Positions 1 to 6,068 of a stretch of 17,682 nt of DNA are shown piece by piece. The notes under the pieces are model-generated. The model saw only the letters and a program-made list of their open reading frames with translations. It searched no databases and was not told the DNA's origin. Made by a program: the position numbers and the translations under genes. Position 1 is the stretch's first letter. The number at the start of each line of letters is the position of its first letter. This stretch comes from Parabacteroides sp. (GTDB lineage Bacteria; Bacteroidota; Bacteroidia; Bacteroidales; Tannerellaceae): the NCBI GenBank assembly GCA_020026285.1, contig JAHHQS010000077.1, positions 1 through 17,682 of the forward strand. Reading direction: 5' to 3'.

Positions 1-63
1 GAGCGGCTGCCCGTGATAGTAATGCGCTGCTAAACTTCGACGCCCCTTTTAGGGACTGTGCAA

Positions 64-86
64 ACCCCCGGTTCAACCAGGGGGGT
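64..86. terminator. GC-rich hairpin, possible terminator
   Basis: Five C's pair with five G's around an inner GGT/ACC stem with one bulged A. The hairpin lies 13 nt beyond the stop of the leftward XRE gene and could end it. On the + strand it is followed by a T-rich but interrupted stretch, so it could instead end a gene entering from the left of the window. There is no clean U-run on either side, so its role is uncertain. Bases 1-63 hold no gene I can support. Confidence 0.4.
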
Positions 87-99
87 GATTTTGTTAGTT

Positions 100-342
100 T
101 TATTCTCTTCCAAAAAGATAATCTAATGAGACATTTAGGATTTTTGAAAGGGCATCAATTTCTATATCTGTTACAGCACGTTGTCCGTTTTCAATACGTG
201 AAATAGAGCCACGACAGGTATATACAGCTTGTAACTCTAGCTTTTCAGAAAGTTGCTTCTGACTCAATCCTGCTTTGTTTCTAGCTTCTTTAATGCGTTC
301 ACCGATAATATTTAATTTTTCGGAATCAATAATTCGTTTCAT
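100..342 (-). CDS. XRE/Cro-CI family helix-turn-helix regulator (80 aa)
   Basis: This 80-aa protein is almost entirely an HTH_3-type DNA-binding domain. The segment around residues 13-55 (RIKEARNKAGLSQKQLSEKL, then SRIENGQR) is the typical five-helix XRE core, and ALSKILNVSLDYLFG is the usual closing helix. It is therefore a small repressor without an effector domain. It lies 17 nt downstream of the ribbon-helix-helix gene on the same strand and probably shares its promoter. No good Shine-Dalgarno precedes the ATG, so coupling to the upstream gene is possible. An insertion around LQAVYTCRG before the recognition helix is slightly longer than usual. Such lone repressors are common near the ends of mobile elements. 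The target is unknown; the divergent 577-640 region is the obvious candidate. Confidence 0.85.
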   Translation of the reverse strand: MKRIIDSEKLNIIGERIKEARNKAGLSQKQLSEKLELQAVYTCRGSISRIENGQRAVTDIEIDALSKILNVSLDYLFGRE

Positions 343-359
343 ATCTATATTTTAAAAGC

Positions 360-530
360 TTAATCGATTTCGATTTTTCCGTGTTCTTCTTCAAATTCAG
401 AAACACGCTTCTTTAAATACTGCTCAATTTCTTTGTTGGCACTGCGGCCTTCAGATTCTGCGATATATCGAAATTTCTTGAAAAGCAAACGATCAACACG
501 TAAGGTGTAGCGCACAAGTTTGTCATCCAT
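360..530 (-). CDS. Arc-type ribbon-helix-helix DNA-binding protein (56 aa)
   Basis: A 56-aa frame starts MDDKLVRYTLRVDRLLFKKF and ends GKIEID. The N-terminal YTLRVD is the expected beta strand, followed by two helices (LLFKKFRYIAESEGRSAN and KEIEQYLKKRVSEFEEE), the layout of Arc/CopG ribbon-helix-helix proteins. These dimerise and bind operators through the strand. The start is supported by a GAGGAG Shine-Dalgarno 9 nt upstream and by a TATAAT box about 40 nt further upstream on the same strand. It is the first gene of a two-gene leftward operon with the XRE regulator and diverges from the SLOG gene. It may be the autorepressor of the divergent promoter region. The family assignment is from pattern only. 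Confidence 0.8.
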   Translation of the reverse strand: MDDKLVRYTLRVDRLLFKKFRYIAESEGRSANKEIEQYLKKRVSEFEEEHGKIEID

Positions 531-570
531 AGTTCAAGTCTCCTCTAATTGCTGATGTTAGTATGACTTA

Positions 571-599
571 ATTATAGTGGAAAATTTGCGTCACAACAG
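571..599 (-). promoter_or_regulatory. Promoter of the RHH-XRE operon
   Basis: Read leftward, there is a perfect TATAAT (576 to 571) about 40 nt before the RHH start codon. Seventeen bases upstream is CTGTTG (599 to 594), a poor -35 match, so the promoter may be weak or regulated. It overlaps the left half of the CGTCAC/GTGACG inverted repeat of the divergent promoter. Confidence 0.5.
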
Positions 600-629
600 A
601 AATGGTGGTATTATGGTGAAAAAGTGACG
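586..629 (+). promoter_or_regulatory. Promoter of the SLOG gene with flanking inverted repeat
   Basis: TTGCGT (586-591), a 17-nt spacer and TATTAT (609-614) form a reasonable sigma-A promoter ending about 35 nt before the SLOG ATG. CGTCAC (589-594) overlaps the -35 box. Its exact inverse GTGACG (624-629) lies just past the expected transcription start. The two half-sites therefore bracket the promoter, as a repressor operator would. The RHH or XRE protein encoded next door is the likely ligand, by inference only. Confidence 0.4.
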
Positions 630-648
630 AATAAAAAGAAGGGATATA

Positions 649-984
649 ATGAAAATCGCAGTTATTGGTTCTCGAAATTTGACGGTACAACATTTAGAAT
701 TTTATTTGCCAGAGGGAATAACGGAACTTGTATCCGGTGGAGCAAGAGGAATTGACAGCTGTGCGAGGGAATATGCACGTCAAAAGGGGATGAAGCTGAC
801 AGAATTCTTTCCAAATTATTCCTTGTATGGACGCAGCGCACCGCTTGTCCGCAATGATTTAATCATAGACTATGCCGATGAAGTAATTGCTTTTTGGGAT
901 GGAAAATCCCACGGCACAAAGTATGTCATCGAACAATGTAAACGGAGGCATAAGAAAGTGACAGTATATTTAAAGAATTCTTGA
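649..984 (+). CDS. SLOG-superfamily (YspA/DUF2493-like) Rossmann protein
   Basis: The 111-aa protein has the motif series of small DprA/LOG-related SLOG proteins: MKIAVIGSRN at the N-terminus, SGGARGID at residues 29-36 (glycine-rich nucleotide-binding loop), RND near 68-70 and FWDGKSHGT at 82-90. Family members bind nucleotides or nucleotide-derived ligands; those in phages and mobile elements have no settled function, although SLOG domains are frequent in defence and conflict loci. A GGG-rich Shine-Dalgarno lies 5 nt before the ATG. It is a single-gene unit diverging from the RHH-XRE operon, with its own promoter at 586-614. It is probably a mobile-element gene rather than part of the restriction operon, from which it is separated by 344 nt. 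Confidence 0.85.
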   Translation: MKIAVIGSRNLTVQHLEFYLPEGITELVSGGARGIDSCAREYARQKGMKLTEFFPNYSLYGRSAPLVRNDLIIDYADEVIAFWDGKSHGTKYVIEQCKRRHKKVTVYLKNS

Positions 985-1174
985 ATTTAAGGCTATAGTC
1001 CTATTTTTGGTACTTGCATTGCTTGAGATTTTCTTAGCACGTATTGGCTTGTGTTATGGCCAAATCGTTCACCCACAACAAGAAATCGAAAAAATCTAAA
1101 AGTAACCTGCTTTCCAATGCTGAAAAGCAGAACATTTATCGACATACTTTTATTTTATATAATTCGTGCGAATA
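985..1174 (+). other. Gene-free spacer upstream of the restriction operon
   Basis: No convincing gene is seen. A lysine-rich 44-codon frame (1056-1190) has no ribosome binding site and runs into the operator. A short inverted repeat ATTCG-TG-CGAAT (1162-1173) sits just upstream of the main operator and may be an additional protein site. Confidence 0.4.
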
Positions 1175-1215
1175 CATCAATTTTACTTGAAATTGATGAT
1201 TTTTTGCTATATAAT
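1175..1215 (+). promoter_or_regulatory. Strong promoter with 9-bp perfect operator (controller box)
   Basis: TTGAAA (1187-1192), a 17-nt spacer and TATAAT (1210-1215) make a near-consensus sigma-A promoter. The -35 box is embedded in a perfect inverted repeat, CATCAATTT (1175-1183) and AAATTGATG (1190-1198), separated by 6 bp. A repressor bound here would block RNA polymerase. The first gene downstream encodes a small XRE protein, so autoregulation resembling the C-protein control of restriction systems is the simplest reading. Binding has not been shown. Confidence 0.65.
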
Positions 1216-1221
1216 AATATA

Positions 1222-1305
1222 CAACGCTGCCAAAGCGATGCTGAAGCGTTACAGTGCGGGTGTTCCCCAAAGTTCTGAGCCTGCTGAAAACAGCAGGCTT
1301 TTTTT
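1222..1305 (+). ncRNA. Candidate ~84-nt leader or small RNA upstream of the restriction operon
   Basis: The start expected from the 1187-1215 promoter is about 1222, and a strong terminator ends at 1305, defining a short transcript with no start codon preceded by a ribosome binding site. It folds into a nested 5' hairpin: AACGCT (1223-1228) pairs with AGCGTT (1245-1250), with an inner AGC/GCT stem. A GC-rich linker (GTGCGGGTGTTCCCC) and the terminator hairpin follow. It could be a free small RNA or an attenuator through which the XRE-hsd transcript must read. It matches no RNA family I recognise. Confidence 0.4.
1279..1305 (+). terminator. Rho-independent terminator or attenuator before the XRE gene
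   Basis: GCCTGCTG (1279-1286), an AAAA loop, CAGCAGGC (1291-1298) and seven T's (1299-1305). It is a perfect 8-bp stem with a U-tract, positioned after the strong promoter and 23 nt before the XRE start codon. Confidence 0.85.
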
Positions 1306-1328
1306 ATTGAAAGGTAAGGTTGAAACAT

Positions 1329-1532
1329 ATGGCTGTTAGTTACAAAAAACTTTGGAAACTTTTGATCGACAAGAATATGAAAAAAGGAGATCTTTGCAAG
1401 GTAGCCGATATCAGTTCGGCGTCTGTGACAAAGATGGGCAAAGACGGATATGTTTCGACTGAAATAATGGATAAGATTTGCCTTGCTTTAGATTGTAACA
1501 TTGAAGATGTAATGGAGATTACAGACAAGTAA
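1329..1532 (+). CDS. Small XRE-family regulator, probable controller of the restriction operon (67 aa)
   Basis: The 67-aa protein starts MAVSYKKLWKLLIDKNMKKG and continues with an HTH_26/YozG-like fold: DLCKVADISSASVTKMGKDG is the helix-turn-helix, and MDKICLALDCNIEDVMEI the closing helices. The ATG at 1329 is preferred over a TTG at 1320 because AAGG(TAAGG) lies about 9 nt upstream. It is the first gene after the operator-promoter and terminator at 1175-1305 and is followed by hsdM after 93 nt. Proteins of this size and type are commonly found next to type I restriction genes, where they are thought to time expression. The 9-bp inverted repeat over the -35 box is its likely binding site by inference. 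Confidence 0.8.
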   Translation: MAVSYKKLWKLLIDKNMKKGDLCKVADISSASVTKMGKDGYVSTEIMDKICLALDCNIEDVMEITDK

Positions 1533-1560
1533 TAGTTGGCTGTCCGGTTTGTGGGGCAAA

Positions 1561-1581
1561 CAATTTGCTATTATAAAATTG
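1561..1581 (+). promoter_or_regulatory. Possible second operator in front of hsdM
   Basis: CAATTT (1561-1566) and AAATTG (1576-1581) repeat the core of the operator at 1175-1198 but with a 9-bp instead of 6-bp spacer. TATTAT (1569-1574) lies between them and could be a -10 box, although no good -35 is seen. The sequence is AT-rich, so chance is a serious alternative. Confidence 0.25.
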
Positions 1582-1625
1582 AACAATTATAAGATTACCC
1601 TTAATTTGAAAGGACGAAAGCCAAT

Positions 1626-4076
1626 ATGGCAATTAAGAAGAATGAATTATATAACTCGTTATGGGCAAGCTGCGACAAACTTAGAGGAGGTATGGACGCC
1701 TCACAATATAAAGACTATATACTGACTTTGCTGTTCGTAAAATATGTTTCAGATAAATTTAAAGGCGTAAAATATGCAGATATTACTGTCCCTGAAGGTG
1801 GCAGTTTTGATGATTTAATTGCTTTAAAGGGCAGTAAAAATATCGGTGAAGAGATGGATAAGGTGATTGCTCGCCTTGCGGAAGCCGGAAATAATAATCT
1901 CCGTGGAGTTATCGACAATGCCCATTTCAACGATGAAACCAAGCTCGGAAAAGGCAAAGAAATGGTCGATAAACTTTCCGATTTGATTGGCATTTTTCAG
2001 CGTGATGAATTCAATTTCAAAAATAACAAAGCCGGAGGCGATGATATTCTGGGCGATGCCTATGAATATCTGATGCGCCATTTTGCAACAGAAAGCGGGA
2101 AAAGCAAAGGGCAGTTCTATACGCCTGCTGAAGTTTCCCGTATTTTGGCTAAGGTTATTGGAATTGACAAGATTGAAGATACCGGGGAAGATTACACCGT
2201 CTATGACCCTGCTTGTGGTTCTGGTTCGTTGCTGATTCGTGCGGCAGATGAAGCTCCCTTTGAAATCTCCATTTACGGGCAGGAAAAAGAAGTCACTACT
2301 GCCGGCCTTGCAAAAATGAACCTGGTTCTACACAACAAAGCTGCCGGAGAAATCAAGGCTGCCAATACATTTTCTTCTCCACAGTATTTTGAAGATGATT
2401 CAGAGAATGAAGTTTTGAAGCGATTTGATTTTGCAGTAGCCAATCCTCCGTTTTCTCTTAAAAACTGGACGGATGGTCTGAAAGATTATGGCCGTTTTGA
2501 TGGTTATGGGGATCGTCCACCGGAGAAAAACGGCGACTTTGCTTGGCTTTTACATATTCTGAAATCTTTGAAAAGTACCGGTAAAGCGGCTGTGATTCTG
2601 CCGCACGGTGTTTTGTTCCGAGGTAATGCAGAGGCTACTATTCGCAAATCCATTATTGATCGTGGATATATTAAGGGAATTATCGGATTGCCTGCAAACC
2701 TGTTTTACGGCACTGGTATTCCTGCCTGCATCATTGTCATCGACAAATCCGATGCTGATAAGCGGGAAGGTATCTTTATGATTGATGCCAGCCACGACTT
2801 CGTAAAGGACGGCAACAAGAACCGCCTGCGGGAGCAGGATATTTATAAAATTGTAACGACCTTCAACGAGCGGATTGAGGATGATCCAAAATATGCTCGT
2901 TTTGTGCCGAATGATGAAGTTAAAGAGAAAAATGACTATAATCTGAATATTCCTCGCTATATCGACAGCTCCACACCGGAGGATTTGCAGGACATCGAGG
3001 CGCACTTGCACGGCGGTATTCCTGCGGCAGACATCGATTCTCTTGAAAATTATTGGAAGCTGTTCCCCGGTCTCAAGAATAAACTGTTTTCTGTGATGCG
3101 GGAGGGCTATTATCAGCTGAATATCGAAAAAGATGAGGTGCGCAGCACTATCTATGCCGATGACGAATTCTGTGCCTACGCAGAGCGAGTAGATGAAGCT
3201 TTTGCCGCATGGCAGGCAGAAGTGGATGATGGTCTACGGAACATTGATGAATTTGTGGAACTGAAGGAGTATATTGTTGAGCTCTCTTCTCTGCTGGTTT
3301 CTAAATTTGAAGATCTTGAATTGATTGATAAATATGACGTCTATGAGGTCCTGCTCTCTTATTGGCAGCAGACGATGGCAGATGATGTCTATGTTGTGGC
3401 AGCAAATGGCTATGGAGAGGCCAGAGAGACTGAGAACATCCTGGGCGTATACGCATCCGGCAAGAAAAAAGGGCAGGAAAAGGTGGTTGGCTGGGAAGGT
3501 GTACTGATTCCTAAAACTTTGGTCGAGTGTGCCTTTTTTGCTGCTGAGCGAAAGAAAATTGATGAGGCTCAGCAGGTAGCGGAAGAAACGCAAAGTAAAC
3601 TTGATGAACTGACCGAGGAACAGACCAGCGAGAGCGGCGTCCTGTTTGATTGCCTCAATGACAAAGATGCTGTCGATGCCAAGCAGGTGTCCGTCAAGCT
3701 GAAAGAACTGAAAAAGACCGATCCCAAGGGAGAAGAATACCGGTTGCTTTTGGATTATACAAATCTTTCTAAAAAAGTAAAGGCTCAGAATAAGATCGTA
3801 AAAGAACTGAATACTGAACTGGATGATAAAGTAAAAACAAAATACGCCGAGCTGACCGAGGAAGAAATCAAGGAGCTCCTTGTCAACCGCAAGTGGTATG
3901 CTTCCATTTTCTCCGGCATCAAGGCACTGTATGGTACCACCTCCCACAATATGGCAAACCGCATTGTAGAGCTGGCAGAGCGGTATGAGGACACCCTGCC
4001 GAAGTTGACACAGGATGTGGAAATCTATGAGGCTAAGGTAAAGGCTCATCTGGAAAGGATGGGATTTGCATGGTGA
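1626..4076 (+). CDS. hsdM: Type I restriction-modification DNA methyltransferase subunit HsdM, long form
   Basis: This 816-aa protein is the adenine-N6 methyltransferase subunit. It transfers a methyl group from S-adenosylmethionine to the sequence chosen by HsdS. The N-terminal helical HsdM domain (about 5-150) is followed by QFYTP (163-167), the SAM-binding motif DPACGSGS (194-201) and the catalytic NPPF (273-276). Target-domain sequence such as GDFAWLLHILKSL and VLPHGVLFRG follows. Classical HsdM proteins are about 500-530 aa; here roughly 300 extra residues follow ARFVPNDEVKEKNDYNLNIPRYID, with a charged, probably coiled-coil part around 630-750. Long forms of this kind occur in Firmicutes and Bacteroidetes, but the function of the extension is unknown. 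AAAGGA lies 11 nt before the ATG. The gene overlaps hsdS by 7 nt. Confidence 0.95.
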   Translation: MAIKKNELYNSLWASCDKLRGGMDASQYKDYILTLLFVKYVSDKFKGVKYADITVPEGGSFDDLIALKGSKNIGEEMDKVIARLAEAGNNNLRGVIDNAHFNDETKLGKGKEMVDKLSDLIGIFQRDEFNFKNNKAGGDDILGDAYEYLMRHFATESGKSKGQFYTPAEVSRILAKVIGIDKIEDTGEDYTVYDPACGSGSLLIRAADEAPFEISIYGQEKEVTTAGLAKMNLVLHNKAAGEIKAANTFSSPQYFEDDSENEVLKRFDFAVANPPFSLKNWTDGLKDYGRFDGYGDRPPEKNGDFAWLLHILKSLKSTGKAAVILPHGVLFRGNAEATIRKSIIDRGYIKGIIGLPANLFYGTGIPACIIVIDKSDADKREGIFMIDASHDFVKDGNKNRLREQDIYKIVTTFNERIEDDPKYARFVPNDEVKEKNDYNLNIPRYIDSSTPEDLQDIEAHLHGGIPAADIDSLENYWKLFPGLKNKLFSVMREGYYQLNIEKDEVRSTIYADDEFCAYAERVDEAFAAWQAEVDDGLRNIDEFVELKEYIVELSSLLVSKFEDLELIDKYDVYEVLLSYWQQTMADDVYVVAANGYGEARETENILGVYASGKKKGQEKVVGWEGVLIPKTLVECAFFAAERKKIDEAQQVAEETQSKLDELTEEQTSESGVLFDCLNDKDAVDAKQVSVKLKELKKTDPKGEEYRLLLDYTNLSKKVKAQNKIVKELNTELDDKVKTKYAELTEEEIKELLVNRKWYASIFSGIKALYGTTSHNMANRIVELAERYEDTLPKLTQDVEIYEAKVKAHLERMGFAW

Positions 4077-5254
4077 AACCGGGATATAAAGAAACAGAAA
4101 TTGGCGTGATTCCGAAAGATTGGGAAGTTAAACCTATTCGATCCTTTGCTCAAATTTCCATGTGTAAACGAATTTTTGCTGAGCAAACATCGGAAAAGGG
4201 TGAAATTCCCTTTTACAAAATTGGAACTTTTGGAAAAGAACCGGACGCCTATATTTCTAAAAAGCTCTATTCAGAATATCGAAGAAAGTTTTCTTTTCCT
4301 CAAAAAGGAGATATTTTAATTTCCGCTGCGGGCACTTTAGGGAGAACTGTAAAATATGATGGAAAAGATTCATATTTTCAAGACTCTAATATTGTATGGC
4401 TTGATATAGATAAACAGCAAATCTGTAATGAATATCTTTATCAATATTATCAAGTAATTAGGTGGGCTTCATCTGAAGGAAGCACCATATCAAGACTTTA
4501 TAATGGAATTATTTATAGCACTTACATAGTACTCCCGTCCCTCGAAGAACAGCAAAAAATTGCCGAAGCGCTTTCGGACATGGATGAGTTGATTGCATCT
4601 CTGGAAAAGCTGATTGCCAAGAAAAAGTCTATCAAGCAAGGCACTACGCAAGAACTGCTCACCGGTAAAAAGCGCCTGCCGGGGTTTAATGGGGAGTGGA
4701 ACGACACTTGTCTTAAAGGATTTGTAGGATTCCAAGTAGGATTTCCATTTGCTTCTCAATATTTTAATTCAAAAGGGACTGGACTTCGTTTAATTAAAAA
4801 TCGAGATTTAAAAACTGACGATCAAGTGTATTTTACAACAGAAGAAGCTAATAAAGAATATATCGTAAAAAACGGGGACATTTTAGTTGGAATGGATGGC
4901 GATTTTCTGCCGTGTCGATGGACTAAAGGCATATCATTATTAAATCAGCGAGTAGGACGTTTATTTGCGAAAGCTCCAATCAATTTATTGTTCCTATATT
5001 ATGCATTACAAAAGCCTTTATTAGAGTTACAGAGCGGAACAGGTGCAACGACAGTTAAACATTTATCTCATAAAGATATTGAAAAAATACATCTGCAGTT
5101 ACCAAAACTATTAGAAGAACAGAATGCTATTGCATCCATCCTTTCCGATATGGATGCAGAAATTGAAGCATTGGAGCAGAAACTGGCAAAATGCCATCAA
5201 ATAAAGCAAGGCATGATGCAGCAGCTTCTAACCGGAAAAATTAGATTAATATAA
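4070..5254 (+). CDS. hsdS: Type I restriction-modification specificity subunit HsdS
   Basis: The 394-aa protein has the two-fold HsdS layout. Target recognition domain 1 spans about residues 10-155 and the central conserved helix starts at LEEQQKIAEALSDMDELIAS (158 on), ending in LTGKKRLPGF near 206. Domain 2 spans about 209-345, and a C-terminal conserved helix (EEQNAIASILSDMDAEIEAL to QQLLTGKIRLI) closes the protein. The two helices are recognisable repeats of each other and set the spacing of the bipartite target. The start ATG lies inside the end of hsdM (ATGGTGA), implying coupled translation. The recognition domains are more AT-rich than hsdM, as is common for exchangeable recognition modules. 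No second hsdS fragment or recombinase is seen nearby, so there is no sign of target switching. The recognised sequence cannot be read from the protein. Confidence 0.95.
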   Translation: MVKPGYKETEIGVIPKDWEVKPIRSFAQISMCKRIFAEQTSEKGEIPFYKIGTFGKEPDAYISKKLYSEYRRKFSFPQKGDILISAAGTLGRTVKYDGKDSYFQDSNIVWLDIDKQQICNEYLYQYYQVIRWASSEGSTISRLYNGIIYSTYIVLPSLEEQQKIAEALSDMDELIASLEKLIAKKKSIKQGTTQELLTGKKRLPGFNGEWNDTCLKGFVGFQVGFPFASQYFNSKGTGLRLIKNRDLKTDDQVYFTTEEANKEYIVKNGDILVGMDGDFLPCRWTKGISLLNQRVGRLFAKAPINLLFLYYALQKPLLELQSGTGATTVKHLSHKDIEKIHLQLPKLLEEQNAIASILSDMDAEIEALEQKLAKCHQIKQGMMQQLLTGKIRLI

Positions 5255-5273
5255 TTTATTATAGGAGCATATT

Positions 5274-6068
5274 ATGATTTTTATTAGTCATACATTTAAA
5301 GATAAGCCAATTGTTGAACCGATAGCATTAAGGTTATCATCTATTTTTGGCCAAGAAAATGTCTTTTATGATAGCTGGTCAATTCAGCCGGGTGACGGTA
5401 TTATTGAAAAAATGAATTCCGGTTTGACGGAGTGTGAATTTTTCTTTTTCTTTGTATCAAAAAACAGTTTGCAAAGCAAAATGGTAAGTCTTGAATGGGA
5501 AAATACTTTACTAAAGGCAACTAATGGAGATGTAAAGCTAATTCCTGTTAAATTAGATGACTGTTTAATGCCTGCTATTTTGATGCAGTCGCTATATATT
5601 GACATATTTGGAAAAGGTTTGGAAGTAGGCATCCGACAAATGGTAGATGTCATCCAAAACAGGAACACATTTAGGCCACAAATACAAACATATGAAAATA
5701 TACGGGGTCATGTATCCTTACATTCTGAATCAGAATGCACAATAGCGTATTATGCTGAATACTATTTAGAACCAATTTCTAGATATGCAGTTTTAGTTGA
5801 CAATAGTGTTGATAATATTGATATGAAGTGCTTGTCTGATGGTATGTTTAGTCATAGAAGTTCTATGAATATTAAATTAAATAACGGTGAAGTTCATAAT
5901 TGTATTTTTTGTTCTGTAACTAGAGGAACGGCACCCGGTTTTCCTTTTAGAATCCATTTAAAGACTAAAAATAATGAAAGATTAGTTGTATGTGGTTTAA
6001 TGCATGCAGTGAATGAAAAAAATTACCAATGCATTCCTATGATTACGACGGAGGAAAAAGATGAGTAA
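5274..6068 (+). CDS. TIR-domain protein inserted in the type I restriction operon
   Basis: The 264-aa protein begins directly with a TIR fold: IFISHTFKDKPIVEPIALRL (first strand and helix, residues 2-21), NVFYDSWSIQPGDGIIEKM (29-47), FFFFFVSKNS (56-65) and a Glu at position 74 in VSLEWENTL, where bacterial TIR NADases place their catalytic glutamate. LIPVKLDD (89-96) is the usual fourth strand. Bacterial TIR proteins of defence systems consume NAD+ or make signalling nucleotides. Residues ~140-264 form a beta-rich C-terminal region (AYYAEYYLEPISRYAVLVDN, NIKLNNGEVHNCIFCSVTRG) that I do not recognise and that could be a sensor or docking domain. It has an AGGAG site, lies 19 nt after hsdS and overlaps hsdR by 8 nt, so it is an integral operon member. 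It is visibly more AT-rich than hsdM and hsdR, suggesting later acquisition. Confidence 0.88.
   Translation: MIFISHTFKDKPIVEPIALRLSSIFGQENVFYDSWSIQPGDGIIEKMNSGLTECEFFFFFVSKNSLQSKMVSLEWENTLLKATNGDVKLIPVKLDDCLMPAILMQSLYIDIFGKGLEVGIRQMVDVIQNRNTFRPQIQTYENIRGHVSLHSESECTIAYYAEYYLEPISRYAVLVDNSVDNIDMKCLSDGMFSHRSSMNIKLNNGEVHNCIFCSVTRGTAPGFPFRIHLKTKNNERLVVCGLMHAVNEKNYQCIPMITTEEKDE

Noticed and set aside
1..33. Ten-codon tail (ERLPVIVMRC, stop) of a gene entering from the left
   Set aside because: It is too short to support; any frame could end like this.
1056..1190. Lysine-rich 44-codon frame starting MAKSFTHNKKSKK
   Set aside because: There is no ribosome binding site, it ends inside the operator, and no family is recognised.
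1222..1305. Type III toxin-antitoxin RNA (ToxI-like)
   Set aside because: There are no tandem RNA repeats before the terminator, and the next gene encodes an XRE regulator rather than a ToxN-like nuclease.
3234..4049. Long antisense frame (271 codons) opposite hsdM
   Set aside because: It is opposite intact HsdM sequence, rich in unusual residue runs and without a ribosome binding site; it is a by-product of hsdM codon use.
4070..5254. Possible phase-variable or shuffling hsdS
   Set aside because: The two internal conserved helices are the normal HsdS repeat. There is no second hsdS copy, no inverted repeats at DNA level and no recombinase nearby.
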